From: Nodularia sp. NIES-3585
GTDB taxonomy: Bacteria > Cyanobacteriota > Cyanobacteriia > Cyanobacteriales > Nostocaceae
Assembly: GCF_002218065.1 (NCBI RefSeq)
Contig: NZ_BDUB01000001.1
Span: 2,637,270-2,701,269 of the forward strand
Direction: 5' to 3'
Length of the DNA: 64,000 nt
The position numbers and the translations under genes are program-made. Below, one piece after another: positions 52,236 through 61,947 of this stretch. Position 1 is the stretch's first letter; each line of letters starts with the position of its first letter. Below the pieces are notes generated by a model. The model did not search any database, was not told the DNA's origin, and worked only from the letters and a program-made list of their open reading frames with translations.

Positions 52236-52898
52236 TTACTCATCACCACATTGATCATCTTTTTCTGTGAGCATTGAGCCTAAGAGAGTTTTCACTATCA
52301 CACATCGCTTTATATTAGAATTGCGTACGGCTACCACAATTTTTAATCCTGGTGCTTCTGTTGAACCGTCTGGTGGTGTACCCAAGTCAGCATTTGGCAA
52401 AGTTCCCATGTAGTCAAATTTGATTGTTTTTTCGCCACTGAGATCAGCGATAGTAGCACCAGCAATATTCTCTCCAGTTATATTGGTTAGCACCAATATT
52501 TCTTCGGGATTAATTCCCACATCCTCGCCTAAGTTGCGCCAATTACTACTTGGTGTTCCTTGATAAATTGCAATTTGGGGAATATCATCCTGAATTTTCA
52601 AACTGACGCTGTAATCACGTTTTGTTCTTTTAGCTTCTCGCTGTGCTTCTTGTAGTGCTGCTAACACAACATCATTAGCTTTATTCACCCGTTGTCGATT
52701 CACAAAACCCAGCCATCCGGGAGCCGCTATGGCTCCTAAAATTCCAATTATTAGAGCTGCTACTATGAGTTCTATGACGCTAAAGCCAGAATCTGGTTGT
52801 GCGGATCTCAATTTATAGTTACTGATAACCAGACATCGTTGTTTTATTTTGTGGTTCTTGCTATGCATATATAGTGATATTAAATTTTGCTTGTTCAT
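52236..52898 (-). CDS. hpsD: pseudopilin HpsD-like (GspH/FimT type)
   Basis: 220 residues. After a basic leader, SGFSVIELIVAALIIGIL is a class III prepilin signal (G at -1, Glu at +5), followed by APGWLGFVNRQRVNKANDVVL and a GspH-like globular domain. A C-terminal CVIVKTLLGSMLTEKDDQCG motif with two cysteines could form a disulfide. The leader is unusually long (about 36 residues) if the ATG at 52898 is used; ATGs 10 residues in (MHSKNHK) would shorten it. It would be processed by PilD. Third pseudopilin gene after hpsB and hpsC. Confidence 0.78.
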   Translation of the reverse strand: MNKQNLISLYMHSKNHKIKQRCLVISNYKLRSAQPDSGFSVIELIVAALIIGILGAIAAPGWLGFVNRQRVNKANDVVLAALQEAQREAKRTKRDYSVSLKIQDDIPQIAIYQGTPSSNWRNLGEDVGINPEEILVLTNITGENIAGATIADLSGEKTIKFDYMGTLPNADLGTPPDGSTEAPGLKIVVAVRNSNIKRCVIVKTLLGSMLTEKDDQCGDE

Positions 52899-52989
52899 AA
52901 TTAGCAGTCCTCAAATAAGAACTTCAGCCCTGACTACGAATTGAATAACAACAATTTTACTTAGTTATAAATTCTTTTATTATCAGCAC

Positions 52990-53940
52990 TCATTGAGTAA
53001 ATAAGAAGCTGCGTCCTTGTACTCGTATGCTTGCAGTAGGAAAATAAGTACTGTTATTAGATGTGTAATCTAAGTTATTACTTTGCAGACGAGCCAGCGC
53101 ATTACCCCTTAAAAATACTTGTGCTGTTGTGTTAACTCTATCAATGCAAGCATAAAATCCGGTTCTTTCTGGTGATATTTGTGACCATGTAACAGGGGGG
53201 ATAAGAGTATTAGGGGGGCATATTACAGGTGGTACTCCTGACACTGTATTTTGTGTTTGATCAATAAAGTCAACAAGTACTGCTGAAGCAGGAAAATCTC
53301 CTGCGCCTTTCTCCCAAGAATTCATCTTTTCTGCTAGATTTCCTACACCATCAAGGTCAAATGGGGCAAACCCTCCACTAGGACAAATGATATACTGTGT
53401 AGCATCGTCAGAATCATCACCACAACTGTCACCATCTTCACCATCAATTCTGGCTACACCATCTTTAATTTGCCATCTGGCAATACGAGCAGCATTAGAC
53501 CAAGTACGGTTACTATCTTTAATTAAGTAATAGGCAACCAAAGAGTAGACAAAACTATCATCTGACCCCGCACCAACGGGAATTGCATCTTTAATCAATT
53601 CTCGTTTCCAAAAGACAAGAACAGGTACACCATCAGCAGGAATGAATATTTCATCGTCAATAGCTTCAATTCCATCAGCATCATAGATATAAATTGCTTG
53701 TTGTAAATCACGCGAGATATAATCCAATGCAGATTGGATTTCTTGCTCAGAATTTGCCTTAGCTTGCTCTCGGCGATCTGTGTCTAAAATGTTGATCATG
53801 AATCCTAGCAAAGGTGTAATTACAAGGACTGATATGATCATGGCTACGAGTAATTCAATCAGGGTAAAACCGCTAACTGGCTGAACTATCTTAGAGCGTT
53901 TCAGTTGATTACTAAGCAGGAATTTTAGCGTCCTCATCAT
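52990..53940 (-). CDS. hpsC: hormogonium polysaccharide secretion pseudopilin HpsC
   Basis: 316 residues from the ATG at 53940 (MMRTLKFLL); a GTG at 53973 would add 11 residues. The prepilin signal is SGFTLIELLVAMIISVLVITP, with Glu at +5, and the long globular domain is rich in D, G and aromatic residues (about 300 residues), as in PilW/GspJ-like minor pilins. It should be an inner-membrane pseudopilin that, with HpsB and HpsD, links secretion of slime to a type IV pilus-like machine. Second gene after hpsA. Confidence 0.83.
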   Translation of the reverse strand: MMRTLKFLLSNQLKRSKIVQPVSGFTLIELLVAMIISVLVITPLLGFMINILDTDRREQAKANSEQEIQSALDYISRDLQQAIYIYDADGIEAIDDEIFIPADGVPVLVFWKRELIKDAIPVGAGSDDSFVYSLVAYYLIKDSNRTWSNAARIARWQIKDGVARIDGEDGDSCGDDSDDATQYIICPSGGFAPFDLDGVGNLAEKMNSWEKGAGDFPASAVLVDFIDQTQNTVSGVPPVICPPNTLIPPVTWSQISPERTGFYACIDRVNTTAQVFLRGNALARLQSNNLDYTSNNSTYFPTASIRVQGRSFLFTQ

Positions 53941-54005
53941 AACTTCATTGTTCCCTTGAATGAATAGATACACAGCGATTAAATGATGCCAATCATCCTA
54001 ATGTT

Positions 54006-54677
54006 TTAGTCACAGCCTCCGTCTGCAACACCAAGACGTTGACATAAAGCCCTAAACGAAGTTTCAGGAGTACCAATATCAGTTGTCATTTCTATGAGGG
54101 GTGATTGGCGACTACCTAATCCACCTGTGAAGGTCATTTGAGTAGTTTTTGTATCGCCGTTACTGGCAGTTATATCTTGAGCAAAATCAATGTCTGCCCG
54201 ATAAACCCGAATTCCTAAACGGTAGCCATCATTTGCCCCAGAACTTTGAACAATCCGAGCCGCCTGTATGTAGAACAAATTATCATCATCGGCAGAACAA
54301 TCTGGATCATCAATAATGCCATTCTTTTTAAAACAATATAATTGCGTTGAATTTGCGGGAACTCCCATTTTGCTAATGTTAATTAAATAGTCCTCGGTAT
54401 CATCTTCAACGTTTCTTGCTTCATCTGTTAGAACAGGGTCAATTGTCTCTGGTAGTGCAATTGATCCTGTTCTGACACCATCAATGTATGTTCTTACAGC
54501 TTGTGTTGCTAGTTCTATTCTGCGAGCTTGAACTCTGGTTGCTGTAGAAATAACGATTACAGGGGCGATCGCTGTTAATAAAATACCAGCAACAACCAAT
54601 GCTACAATCGACTCAATAATAGTAAACCCAGATTCATCACCAGGGCAGCTATTCTGCTGTTGTTTTTGCTTAATCAT
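54006..54677 (-). CDS. hpsB: hormogonium polysaccharide secretion pseudopilin HpsB
   Basis: 223 residues. The leader MIKQKQQQNSCPGDESGFTIIESIVALVVAGILL has the G/F cleavage site and Glu at +5 (IIE). The globular domain is GspI/PilV-like in size. Expected to be processed by PilD and inserted in a pseudopilus tip. It lies 30 bases after hpsA and 65 bases before hpsC, in the same operon. The paired C-terminal cysteines (ALCQRLGVADGGC) suggest a disulfide. Confidence 0.83.
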   Translation of the reverse strand: MIKQKQQQNSCPGDESGFTIIESIVALVVAGILLTAIAPVIVISTATRVQARRIELATQAVRTYIDGVRTGSIALPETIDPVLTDEARNVEDDTEDYLINISKMGVPANSTQLYCFKKNGIIDDPDCSADDDNLFYIQAARIVQSSGANDGYRLGIRVYRADIDFAQDITASNGDTKTTQMTFTGGLGSRQSPLIEMTTDIGTPETSFRALCQRLGVADGGCD

Positions 54678-54707
54678 TGCTAATCACCAGGTTTTCAAAT
54701 TTTATTC

Positions 54708-57700
54708 TTACGGACAAGAAGGACGTTGATCTGTATCAATTGCTGGCTCCCCTGCGTTGTTTTCAGCACACAACAAAGTTTCCACCCAAGGGTCATCTCG
54801 GCCAACTTCTCGGAAGAACTCATCTGGCAGATCCTCTGGAGTTCTCACCAATTTTTGGGCAAACAAATCAGGTGCCTGGGATAGCAACCCTACATCATAA
54901 CCCCATTGCCGTGTAGGAGCTATGTAAAAAGGCGCTCTACGACTGTTACCAGTAATTGGATATGACTCTGATGAATCTGATAAAAATGATCTGAATGGCC
55001 CAGTGGCGTAGGCACTGCGCTTGAATTGGATAAAAGACCCACTAATCCTTGCTTTGATAGCATTATCTATGCGGCTAGGTTGGTTCCAGTTCTCGATAAA
55101 CCGCACAAAATTAGGCAAGCCACCATTATCTTCAGTGGGACGTGCAGGGGTATCTCCTGCTGCTGCCGCTAAATTGAATGTCGTTTCGGTAGCTATTTGT
55201 AGCCAGTTTCGCGTGGAGCCAGTGTTTAATATCGTTGTGTTGTTTTGATCATTGTCATTGGTCGGGTTTTGAATTTGTAAAACTGGATCTAGCCGTGGAT
55301 TATTGCGTGTATTTGCTGTTAACGCCTCAGCCAAACGTGGCGGAGTATTTTCATTGTTTGCAGTGGTTGTTCTAAACCATAAGGCATTATTTCGTGAATC
55401 TGGTCTATTTCCTGCTGAAAAAGAGCCTAGAGGGAATTGATTGATCTTTCCATCTTTGATGCCCAAAATAGTTGGTCTAAGACTATTAAGCTCCAATCGA
55501 CCATTCAATAAAGATAAAGGGTCAACATCTGGTAAACGCTTAAAAGCAACCCGACGAGGATACATTCGAGTGTTATTATCCGTAATAGCTGTTGTACCCG
55601 CATTTAAAGTTAATATTGACCAATCCAAAGTGCCATCAATCGCAATTTGCGGAACTGTATCCGCCCCACCACGCAGCCAAGAGCGTCTATTAGCTGGATC
55701 TCCTTCTCCAACATAGTGAACATACCAGTCATCTACTCCACATTCAGAGACAGGTAGCTTTGGACAAACTTCCATTAAATACTCTGGAGCATTTTTTCTT
55801 CTCTGTATTGGTGTGACAAAGTTGTTGAGATAAGAACTACCTTGAACAGTCTGCCCGTCAATAGTAATCCCAGGTTCAAGGTCTTTGGCTATACCACTGC
55901 CGTCATACCAATCAGCGTTGGTAACGTAAGAGTTGGGAAAAAAACCATTCTCTGTAAAACGGGTAATGGAAGTTGCATCCCCTAAATTATTATTCAGATC
56001 GTAGTCTCCCTGGTTGCGGAAACCTTCCCGAAAGTTACTAGAAAGTAGGGTGATGGCATCAGATAACACACTTGCAGGTCGCCATTCGTCCCCAGGATCA
56101 CAATTCGGTAGTCTTTGGTCACCTGAACGACAGGCAAACTGAGGATTACGTTGAGCAGCTGTGCGGCTATAGAAGTTACCCCAGCTATCTGCCAAGGGGT
56201 TGGTGAACTCTTCTTGGGTATGTATATTAAAGTCACCCTTAATGTATACAGGCAAGTTTGAGGCTAGAATTAACCCTCTTTCCACATCTCTATAACTATT
56301 TGTACGCCAAATTTTTTCACCGTTGGTCAACATAATGGCGTTAGGACGGCGAGTCGGGTCTAGGATGAAATCTACTGGACTTTCTGTTTCCTGGTTGTTT
56401 CCTGCTGCGGCGCTCAAATCTAAAAGTGCATCATCACGAGTGGCATAAATAATGCCGCTATTAGGAAGTAAATATTCTGTTGCTGTTGAGACACCACCAC
56501 TGATAGTTGTTCCTCTCAGATCATTAATGTTCAATACAGTGGCGCGAATTTCTAGGGGTTGACGCTGCTCTCTGGGAAGATTGTAGTCTGCTGCTGGTGG
56601 TACAATAGCGCCACCTTCTGCATTTCTAAATGTTTCTAAAACCAATGGTGTATCAACTGTATTATCTGAGTGAATCGCCTTAATCTGTCTGGCATCAAGA
56701 AAAGCTGTTTCTCTAATTGCACCGTGAGGAATCACAGGATCACTCTGAACGGCAATAGTGTCATCTAAAATTTGTAGGGCGCAAAGTGCAGATTCAACCG
56801 CAGACCTTTCGGAGAGAGTACGATTAGCAGCAGTTTTGTCCAAAGCTGTTTGGAGTGGCTTATTCACCCAACGTCCATTGGGATATCTTAAGTCGGCTTG
56901 ATAACTCAGCACATTTGCATAAGTAGTTTCACCCGTGGCAATATCAGGAGCAGCGTAAACTACACCGTTGTTAGATGCACCAGGTGCAGCAACAGTTCCT
57001 GGATTCCAGGGCAGTGAGTTTAAGTTCTTGGCTCTATCTACATTAGTAGGATCATAGTAACTACTAACACAAGCAATAGGTGCGGGTGCTGTTTGGCTGT
57101 AGCTGGCAACGTTGTAGTGATAAACCGCAGTTGCCCGCATCCGCAGATAGGGAGTGTTGGCGTTTGGTAGTTGAATTACTGGATCTATACCGCCAGCAGC
57201 AGTTGCAGCTGTCGGAGAAGCAACTGGCATCATGTCTGACCAAATTTTTTCAGGTACAGGTACGCCGGTAGAATCAGGAACTAAAACTGAATTGAAGTCA
57301 GCAGATGTAGATGTAGTAGTCAAACCATCAGGTAAATAAATACCTGCCCCAGTCACTACACGCAAACCACCAACTGGCTCTTGTGGATTAGTGGGTATTT
57401 TAGCTGCTGCTAATTCCCAATCTTGATCTCGGCTTGTGGCTCCCAAATCAGCTAGTGCTTCTATGCGAGTGCGACGAGTGCGAGTTCCATCTCCATCGTC
57501 CCATTCGATACCAGCAATCTCTTGAGTATCTTGTGGATTTTTACCAACAAAACTGCTTCCGTTCCACCAGAGTTCAGGTAGATTATTCCCAACCAAAACC
57601 CTGTCACCCAAAGTTTGCTCTTTATCTATTGTTTGTCGTTTAATTGGCTCCGTCGCACTAGGTAAAAGCTTGTCAGTCCTAATATTCAGTGCCAATTCAG

Positions 57701-59243
57701 TATAACCAGTCCCCGTTTTACCATCATCAGGGTCAGTGGGATATATCCAAACATCTGGCGGACGTAAAGTGTTACCGCTTCCTTGCAGGACTGTAGCTGG
57801 CGGCGTATAACCAACCACAGGATCGTCACCAAATGCGACTTCTGCATAAGGTACGCGACGGGTACGCCTTCTAAAGTAAATTCCTAGTTGTTGTCTACGA
57901 AATCGTTCATTTTCTTCTGCGGTGTAACTAGGTAAACCAAGGGCTTCCTTTTGTCTCTGAATGCCATCTATTACTTCCTGCGGGTCAGTGGTGTCAAGGT
58001 TAGCCATCTGAGCGTCAACTAACAAATTGATACGTTCTACGTAAGCTAGGCTGTTATATGCTATGGTTGATGGACCAGCAGTGACTGATTTGTTAGTCTT
58101 AATGGTAGTATTTGTACCAGTTAGAGTCGGATTAACTGCGTTACCTTGGTACAAATGCAACACAGCACTATTAGTTAAGTCAGTAGCATCCGTAAAACCT
58201 CCTGCGCCTAAGTTTCCACCAATAATAATTTTGGCGTTGTCATCGTCGTAGAAACAGGAATCCTTACTGCTAACTTGATACAGCTTGACAGCAGCACTGC
58301 CTACGGGAGCAGTAATGAAATTACTATTAGTAAAAATCCGACCGTTCAGGTTGAAGTCGGTACCAGGAGCAAGGGCGATATCGTCTTCATAAACAACAGC
58401 ATTATTAACTATAGGAAGTTGCACTCGGTCTTGTTGATACTCTATGGCAGAAAAACCTCGATTGCCTTGGTAACGTTCATAATTAACTATTTCTGCACCT
58501 GTTGGTTCACTAGTAATCGGAACGGTTGCCGTGTAAACAAAAAAGCTTTTCTTCAATTTACCTTCAATATTAAACCAGCCAGTATTGCCTACCAAGGTGG
58601 CACTTGTTCCTAAAGTATCAGCGCAAGTTCCACTGACACTACCAGCACTCATTGGTGGAGTTCTTGCTTCCAATCGATTTCTAGCACGGTCACTATCAAG
58701 GGGGGTTTTGAAGTAAATTCCGTAAAGAGTGTAACTATCGAATTTACCGTTGTTGTCGGTATCGACTGGGTATCTCCAGGCTGTATTCAGAGTTTCCCCG
58801 CCCTCCTCAAGTTGCAAAGGTGTTTCATCACCGAACGTATATTCAGGTAAGTTTCCAGCCAAAGTGTCCTCTAGTGCTACATCTGTTGGTATAGCGCGTG
58901 GTAGTCGTCCGTCTTGAAATAGTTTGTCTATTTTCGCTCTAGCCCGATCAATTGCTGGTGCAGCAGCGTTTAGAACAGCCTGATTTACTCTGACGTTGCT
59001 GGCATTTTTGGAGCGTTCAAATGAGCGAAATAGAATTGCTGTGGTCAATAAAACCACTACTATTGATACCATTGCCACTGTTGGCAATACAAAACCAGCA
59101 TTTGCAGAACTTCTTTGTCTATTCGTGACAAATAAAGTTCGTAGTAGCCAAACAATTTTCTTTTTAATTGGAGATAAAAAATGCTTACTAACTTGTTTAG
59201 TTATTTTATTAATTATCTTGACTAGCTGGCGTTTTCGAGTCAT
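54708..59243 (-). CDS. hpsA: hormogonium polysaccharide biosynthesis protein HpsA
   Basis: 1511 residues, the giant size typical of HpsA. A basic N-terminus leads to NAGFVLPTVAMVSIVVVLLTTAILF (about 48-72), a PilX-like membrane helix; it lacks the Glu at +5 of true prepilins. The rest is an exported, Asp/Asn/Gly-rich region with few cysteines and no enzyme motif I can name. In Nostoc punctiforme hpsA heads the hps cluster and is induced in hormogonia. The protein probably acts as a large extracellular or pilus-associated component. It is the first gene of the seven-gene run and has a 770-base upstream region. Confidence 0.85.
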   Translation of the reverse strand: MTRKRQLVKIINKITKQVSKHFLSPIKKKIVWLLRTLFVTNRQRSSANAGFVLPTVAMVSIVVVLLTTAILFRSFERSKNASNVRVNQAVLNAAAPAIDRARAKIDKLFQDGRLPRAIPTDVALEDTLAGNLPEYTFGDETPLQLEEGGETLNTAWRYPVDTDNNGKFDSYTLYGIYFKTPLDSDRARNRLEARTPPMSAGSVSGTCADTLGTSATLVGNTGWFNIEGKLKKSFFVYTATVPITSEPTGAEIVNYERYQGNRGFSAIEYQQDRVQLPIVNNAVVYEDDIALAPGTDFNLNGRIFTNSNFITAPVGSAAVKLYQVSSKDSCFYDDDNAKIIIGGNLGAGGFTDATDLTNSAVLHLYQGNAVNPTLTGTNTTIKTNKSVTAGPSTIAYNSLAYVERINLLVDAQMANLDTTDPQEVIDGIQRQKEALGLPSYTAEENERFRRQQLGIYFRRRTRRVPYAEVAFGDDPVVGYTPPATVLQGSGNTLRPPDVWIYPTDPDDGKTGTGYTELALNIRTDKLLPSATEPIKRQTIDKEQTLGDRVLVGNNLPELWWNGSSFVGKNPQDTQEIAGIEWDDGDGTRTRRTRIEALADLGATSRDQDWELAAAKIPTNPQEPVGGLRVVTGAGIYLPDGLTTTSTSADFNSVLVPDSTGVPVPEKIWSDMMPVASPTAATAAGGIDPVIQLPNANTPYLRMRATAVYHYNVASYSQTAPAPIACVSSYYDPTNVDRAKNLNSLPWNPGTVAAPGASNNGVVYAAPDIATGETTYANVLSYQADLRYPNGRWVNKPLQTALDKTAANRTLSERSAVESALCALQILDDTIAVQSDPVIPHGAIRETAFLDARQIKAIHSDNTVDTPLVLETFRNAEGGAIVPPAADYNLPREQRQPLEIRATVLNINDLRGTTISGGVSTATEYLLPNSGIIYATRDDALLDLSAAAGNNQETESPVDFILDPTRRPNAIMLTNGEKIWRTNSYRDVERGLILASNLPVYIKGDFNIHTQEEFTNPLADSWGNFYSRTAAQRNPQFACRSGDQRLPNCDPGDEWRPASVLSDAITLLSSNFREGFRNQGDYDLNNNLGDATSITRFTENGFFPNSYVTNADWYDGSGIAKDLEPGITIDGQTVQGSSYLNNFVTPIQRRKNAPEYLMEVCPKLPVSECGVDDWYVHYVGEGDPANRRSWLRGGADTVPQIAIDGTLDWSILTLNAGTTAITDNNTRMYPRRVAFKRLPDVDPLSLLNGRLELNSLRPTILGIKDGKINQFPLGSFSAGNRPDSRNNALWFRTTTANNENTPPRLAEALTANTRNNPRLDPVLQIQNPTNDNDQNNTTILNTGSTRNWLQIATETTFNLAAAAGDTPARPTEDNGGLPNFVRFIENWNQPSRIDNAIKARISGSFIQFKRSAYATGPFRSFLSDSSESYPITGNSRRAPFYIAPTRQWGYDVGLLSQAPDLFAQKLVRTPEDLPDEFFREVGRDDPWVETLLCAENNAGEPAIDTDQRPSCP

Positions 59244-59278
59244 GGCTGCTTTCCTGTCAAGTGGTTGGTTAAGGGTTT

Positions 59279-59381
59279 ATAGCGGTTATCAGAGTGAGAT
59301 ACAAGAACCCCACCCCCAACCCCCTCCCCGCTAGCGAGGAGGGGACTATGATTTACTTCATTCAAGTGCATACCGCTATAT
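59279..59381. repeat. about 103-bp inverted-repeat element, copy 2
   Basis: Starts TATAGCGGTTATCAG and ends GCATACCGCTATA, with the same CCCCCTCCCCGC...GAGGAGGGG hairpin core as copy 1 at 21037-21141. It lies 36 bases upstream of the hpsA start codon, inside its leader or promoter. Confidence 0.85.
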
Positions 59382-59828
59382 AGCACTTTCGCATTTACAG
59401 ATCATGCCTGCTGACATTTACAGGCAGTTTTGTTTATAACAAGTTTTCCTATTTAAATAACTCAGAAAAAAAAGACAATATCAATACATGAAAAATGCTT
59501 TTTTAAAGTTATGGCATTGATAAAGTTTTGAGATTTTAAGGAAAATACTGATTTTTGCCAGAGATTTAATTTATGAACTATTAACTCAATAACCCCGTAA
59601 TTACACTTGTATTTTGCTAAACTTTATTTTCGCAACAGTCAAGTATACAGGTATAGTTAGCGGAGTAATCTTATACTACCCACTTGGTTAAAAAAATATA
59701 TCAAGTTAAGATAAAGTAATGTGAAGCAATTAAAAAACCCCCCCATTTGGCGAGGTTCTGGTGGTAACTATTTTCTGGCGTTGCTGATTTGAAGTGTGAA
59801 CACAATTTGTGATGATGTCAAAATCCCT

Positions 59829-59857
59829 GTGGAGACGTGACATGGAACGTCTCTACA
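59829..59857. repeat. GAGACGT palindromic dispersed repeat, copy 3
   Basis: TGTGGAGACGTGACATGGAACGTCTCTACA, a diverged copy of the family at 46278 and 48242. Confidence 0.7.
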
Positions 59858-59921
59858 TTTAAATTCATACTTGTTTTCAGCAACGCCTATGTTCTTATTT
59901 GAAGTCTCGTTAATTACTCCA

Positions 59922-60002
59922 GTAGGGTGCGTTATGGATTTTAGTCTTAAAGCACCGAAAGTCCTGGATGGTGCGTTAGCCTGACGGCATAACACACCCT
60001 AC
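59922..60002. repeat. GTAGGGTGCGTT...ACACACCCTAC repeat, copy 2
   Basis: Related to 39193-39275 by its inverted GTAGGGTG/CACCCTAC ends and internal GGATGGTGCGTTAG segment. Confidence 0.8.
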
Positions 60003-60014
60003 AAGTTCAAAAGC

Positions 60015-60251
60015 TTAGTAATGATTCAGATTGATTCCAGCTTCTTTGGCCATTGCTTCTAACCCTTTGACTTCTAGGGTTTTGATGGCTTTGGTGGAAA
60101 GTTTCATTCTGACCCAGCGATTTCCACCAGCCCACCAAACACGCTTGTTTTGCAGGTTGGCGTGTTGCAGGCGTTTGGTACGACGGTGTGAGTGAGAAAC
60201 TGCAAAGGCGTTATTTGCTTTTCTACCAGTTAGTTCGCAGCGACGAGACAT
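60015..60251 (-). CDS. rpmB: 50S ribosomal protein L28
   Basis: 78 residues, full length. [29 protein letters not shown] and [23 protein letters not shown] are diagnostic. The protein binds 23S rRNA in the large subunit near the E site. The single cysteine of the family (C5) is present but the zinc-type cysteine set is not. GGAGATAATTGTC precedes the ATG. It stands alone, upstream of the hps region and on the same strand, separated by about 770 bases, so it is not part of that operon. Confidence 0.97.
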   Translation of the reverse strand: MSRRCELTGRKANNAFAVSHSHRRTKRLQHANLQNKRVWWAGGNRWVRMKLSTKAIKTLEVKGLEAMAKEAGINLNHY

Positions 60252-60610
60252 GACAATTATCTCCAGTTTACTTTTTTAATACAACCTTTCTATTTTAGTC
60301 CCCATACAGGGGTTCCAAATAACGGATATTTAATTTTCAATAATCAAATACAGAACCTCACCCCCAACCCCTCTCCTTACCAACTATCCGTTACCCGGAT
60401 CTTTCTTAATAATCCAATAAGATACTTAACATAAGCGGAAAAAGCTTGCTAAGTATAGTGTGGAGAGAACAGAATCGGGTAATGGATAGCCGCCAGTGAG
60501 GAGGGGAACAAGATTTAATCAGAAATCTTGTTTTTAGGGCTGGAAACTCTCTTTGGCTCAGGATGTGTGTACACCGTAGCAAGCGTTGGGGGAGGAGGTT
60601 AATAACCCGA
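60252..60610. other. intergenic region, no gene seen
   Basis: Contains a degraded version of the AACCCCTCTCC segment of the 105-bp repeat (about 60356-60384). No convincing gene; a 78-codon frame at 60406-60642 overlaps the next gene and looks random. Confidence 0.45.
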
Positions 60611-60976
60611 CTATTCATCAAAATTGTGACTTTGCTTGTCAATATAAGATGCTAGCAGTTCTTTGACTTCCACGACATCACTGATTAAAAGATCATAATC
60701 AGACGAATCGAGCATATGCAACTCAAAGCAAAGCAGCAGATAATATTCCACCTCAATCACTGCATCCCTGGCCATTTCCAGAAAATCCAGTTGCATTTCA
60801 TAGTCATCGCGATCGCATCCCTGAGCTATCTTAATAGGAATGGCAGCACAAGCTAAACGGATTTGTTGTGTTAGCCCCAATAATTCCTCTTCTGGAAAGG
60901 TTTTAGTAATTTCATAGACTGCAACTGTTAGTTCGTGGGCTTTTTCCCATTCTTGCAGTTCTCTAAAGTCTGTCAT
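60611..60976 (-). CDS. four-helix-bundle protein (23S rRNA-intervening-sequence type)
   Basis: 121 residues. FRELQEWEKAHELTVAVYEITKTFPEEE followed by LTQQIRLACAAIPIKIAQGCDRDD is the typical start of the S23/four-helix bundle family, first found encoded in 23S rRNA intervening sequences. Stand-alone genes like this one are common in cyanobacteria; they form pentameric or smaller helical bundles. The function is not established. The protein carries a clear acidic tail (NFDE). It is monocistronic as far as I see. Confidence 0.88.
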   Translation of the reverse strand: MTDFRELQEWEKAHELTVAVYEITKTFPEEELLGLTQQIRLACAAIPIKIAQGCDRDDYEMQLDFLEMARDAVIEVEYYLLLCFELHMLDSSDYDLLISDVVEVKELLASYIDKQSHNFDE

Positions 60977-61101
60977 ATCTATAATTGGTATCCTTGAGGA
61001 TTAATAGGGTGACCAATGCCTATCTATAATAATATGCCACTATTAACCCACCTACCGACATTAACTAGAATCCAAATCACGTAAAAATTTGTCCTTTTTA
61101 T

Positions 61102-61908
61102 TTACATTAATGGCTGCAACTGGCCTAAAAATTTCAGGATGGCGGAAATTACCGTATCCGAAGACTCAATCAAAATGCCATGACCTCCACGGTCTAACAC
61201 TAGCAGTTCAGCGTGAGGAATACCTTGAGCTAGTTGTTCAGAAAACTTAACTGGGGTGAGAATATCCTGTCTGCCCACTAAAATCAGAGTGGGACAGTGA
61301 ATTTTATGCAGTCGGTCTTGTGTATCACTGCTGAGGATAGCTCTACTATGATGATAAATTGTATGTGTCGCTGGTGCAAAGGGATAATTTACTGCCCACT
61401 CGATTAGTTGTTCCACCATGTCTGGAATAGCATAAAATTCATCAGTAAATACCCAGGGAAATAGGACTTTTTCATAAAGCTTTAAGTCTATATTACCGGG
61501 GAGGTCGCCCCATGTCTCAATTACATGATTGAATCTGCCATCACCCTTAGCCAGAGTAGAAAGCAAAATTAAACTTTTGACCCTTCCAGGGTGTGTTAGT
61601 ACCAGTTCTTGGGCAATTTGACCACCCATGGAATGACCTACTACATTTACCTGGTCGATACCAATGTGATCAAGTAAGGCCGCTACATCCTTTGCCATCT
61701 GCTGAATACTATAAGGACTATCAGGGGCAGAACTTCGCCCCATCCCGCGATTATCCAGACGAATAACTTGATATTGGTCAACAAGCGATGGCATGATTAA
61801 CGACCAATAGGAGTGATCGCAGAGGAAACCAGCAATTAACAATAAAGGTTCACCCTGTCCTTTGATATCGTAGAACAAATCAATATCGTTTACGTGAACT
61901 TTTGACAT
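61102..61908 (-). CDS. alpha/beta hydrolase
   Basis: 268 residues. The nucleophile elbow is VGHSMGGQ (S93), the acid is D215 (LVGRQDILTP) and the histidine H243 (RGGHGILIE). The oxyanion loop has LIAGFLCDHSYW and the second strand pair LDNRGMGRSS. This is a typical carboxylesterase/lactonase-like hydrolase; the substrate is unknown. The gene is divergent from the ABC transporter, with about 40 bases between starts, so the two may be co-regulated. Confidence 0.9.
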   Translation of the reverse strand: MSKVHVNDIDLFYDIKGQGEPLLLIAGFLCDHSYWSLIMPSLVDQYQVIRLDNRGMGRSSAPDSPYSIQQMAKDVAALLDHIGIDQVNVVGHSMGGQIAQELVLTHPGRVKSLILLSTLAKGDGRFNHVIETWGDLPGNIDLKLYEKVLFPWVFTDEFYAIPDMVEQLIEWAVNYPFAPATHTIYHHSRAILSSDTQDRLHKIHCPTLILVGRQDILTPVKFSEQLAQGIPHAELLVLDRGGHGILIESSDTVISAILKFLGQLQPLM

Positions 61909-61947
61909 AAAGAGTAAATAAGTACCTGTAAAATTTTAACTTTGATT

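Larger units (their letters stand above)
59244..60014. other. hpsA upstream region with three dispersed repeats
   Basis: Repeats at 59279-59381, 59829-59857 and 59922-60002; the rest is AT-rich with no gene. It must hold the hps promoter, probably responsive to hormogonium sigma factors, but I could not mark a specific box. Confidence 0.5.

Noticed and set aside
59768-59995. 75-codon minus-strand frame near the hpsA upstream repeats
   Set aside because: It is composed largely of dispersed repeats and has no ribosome site.
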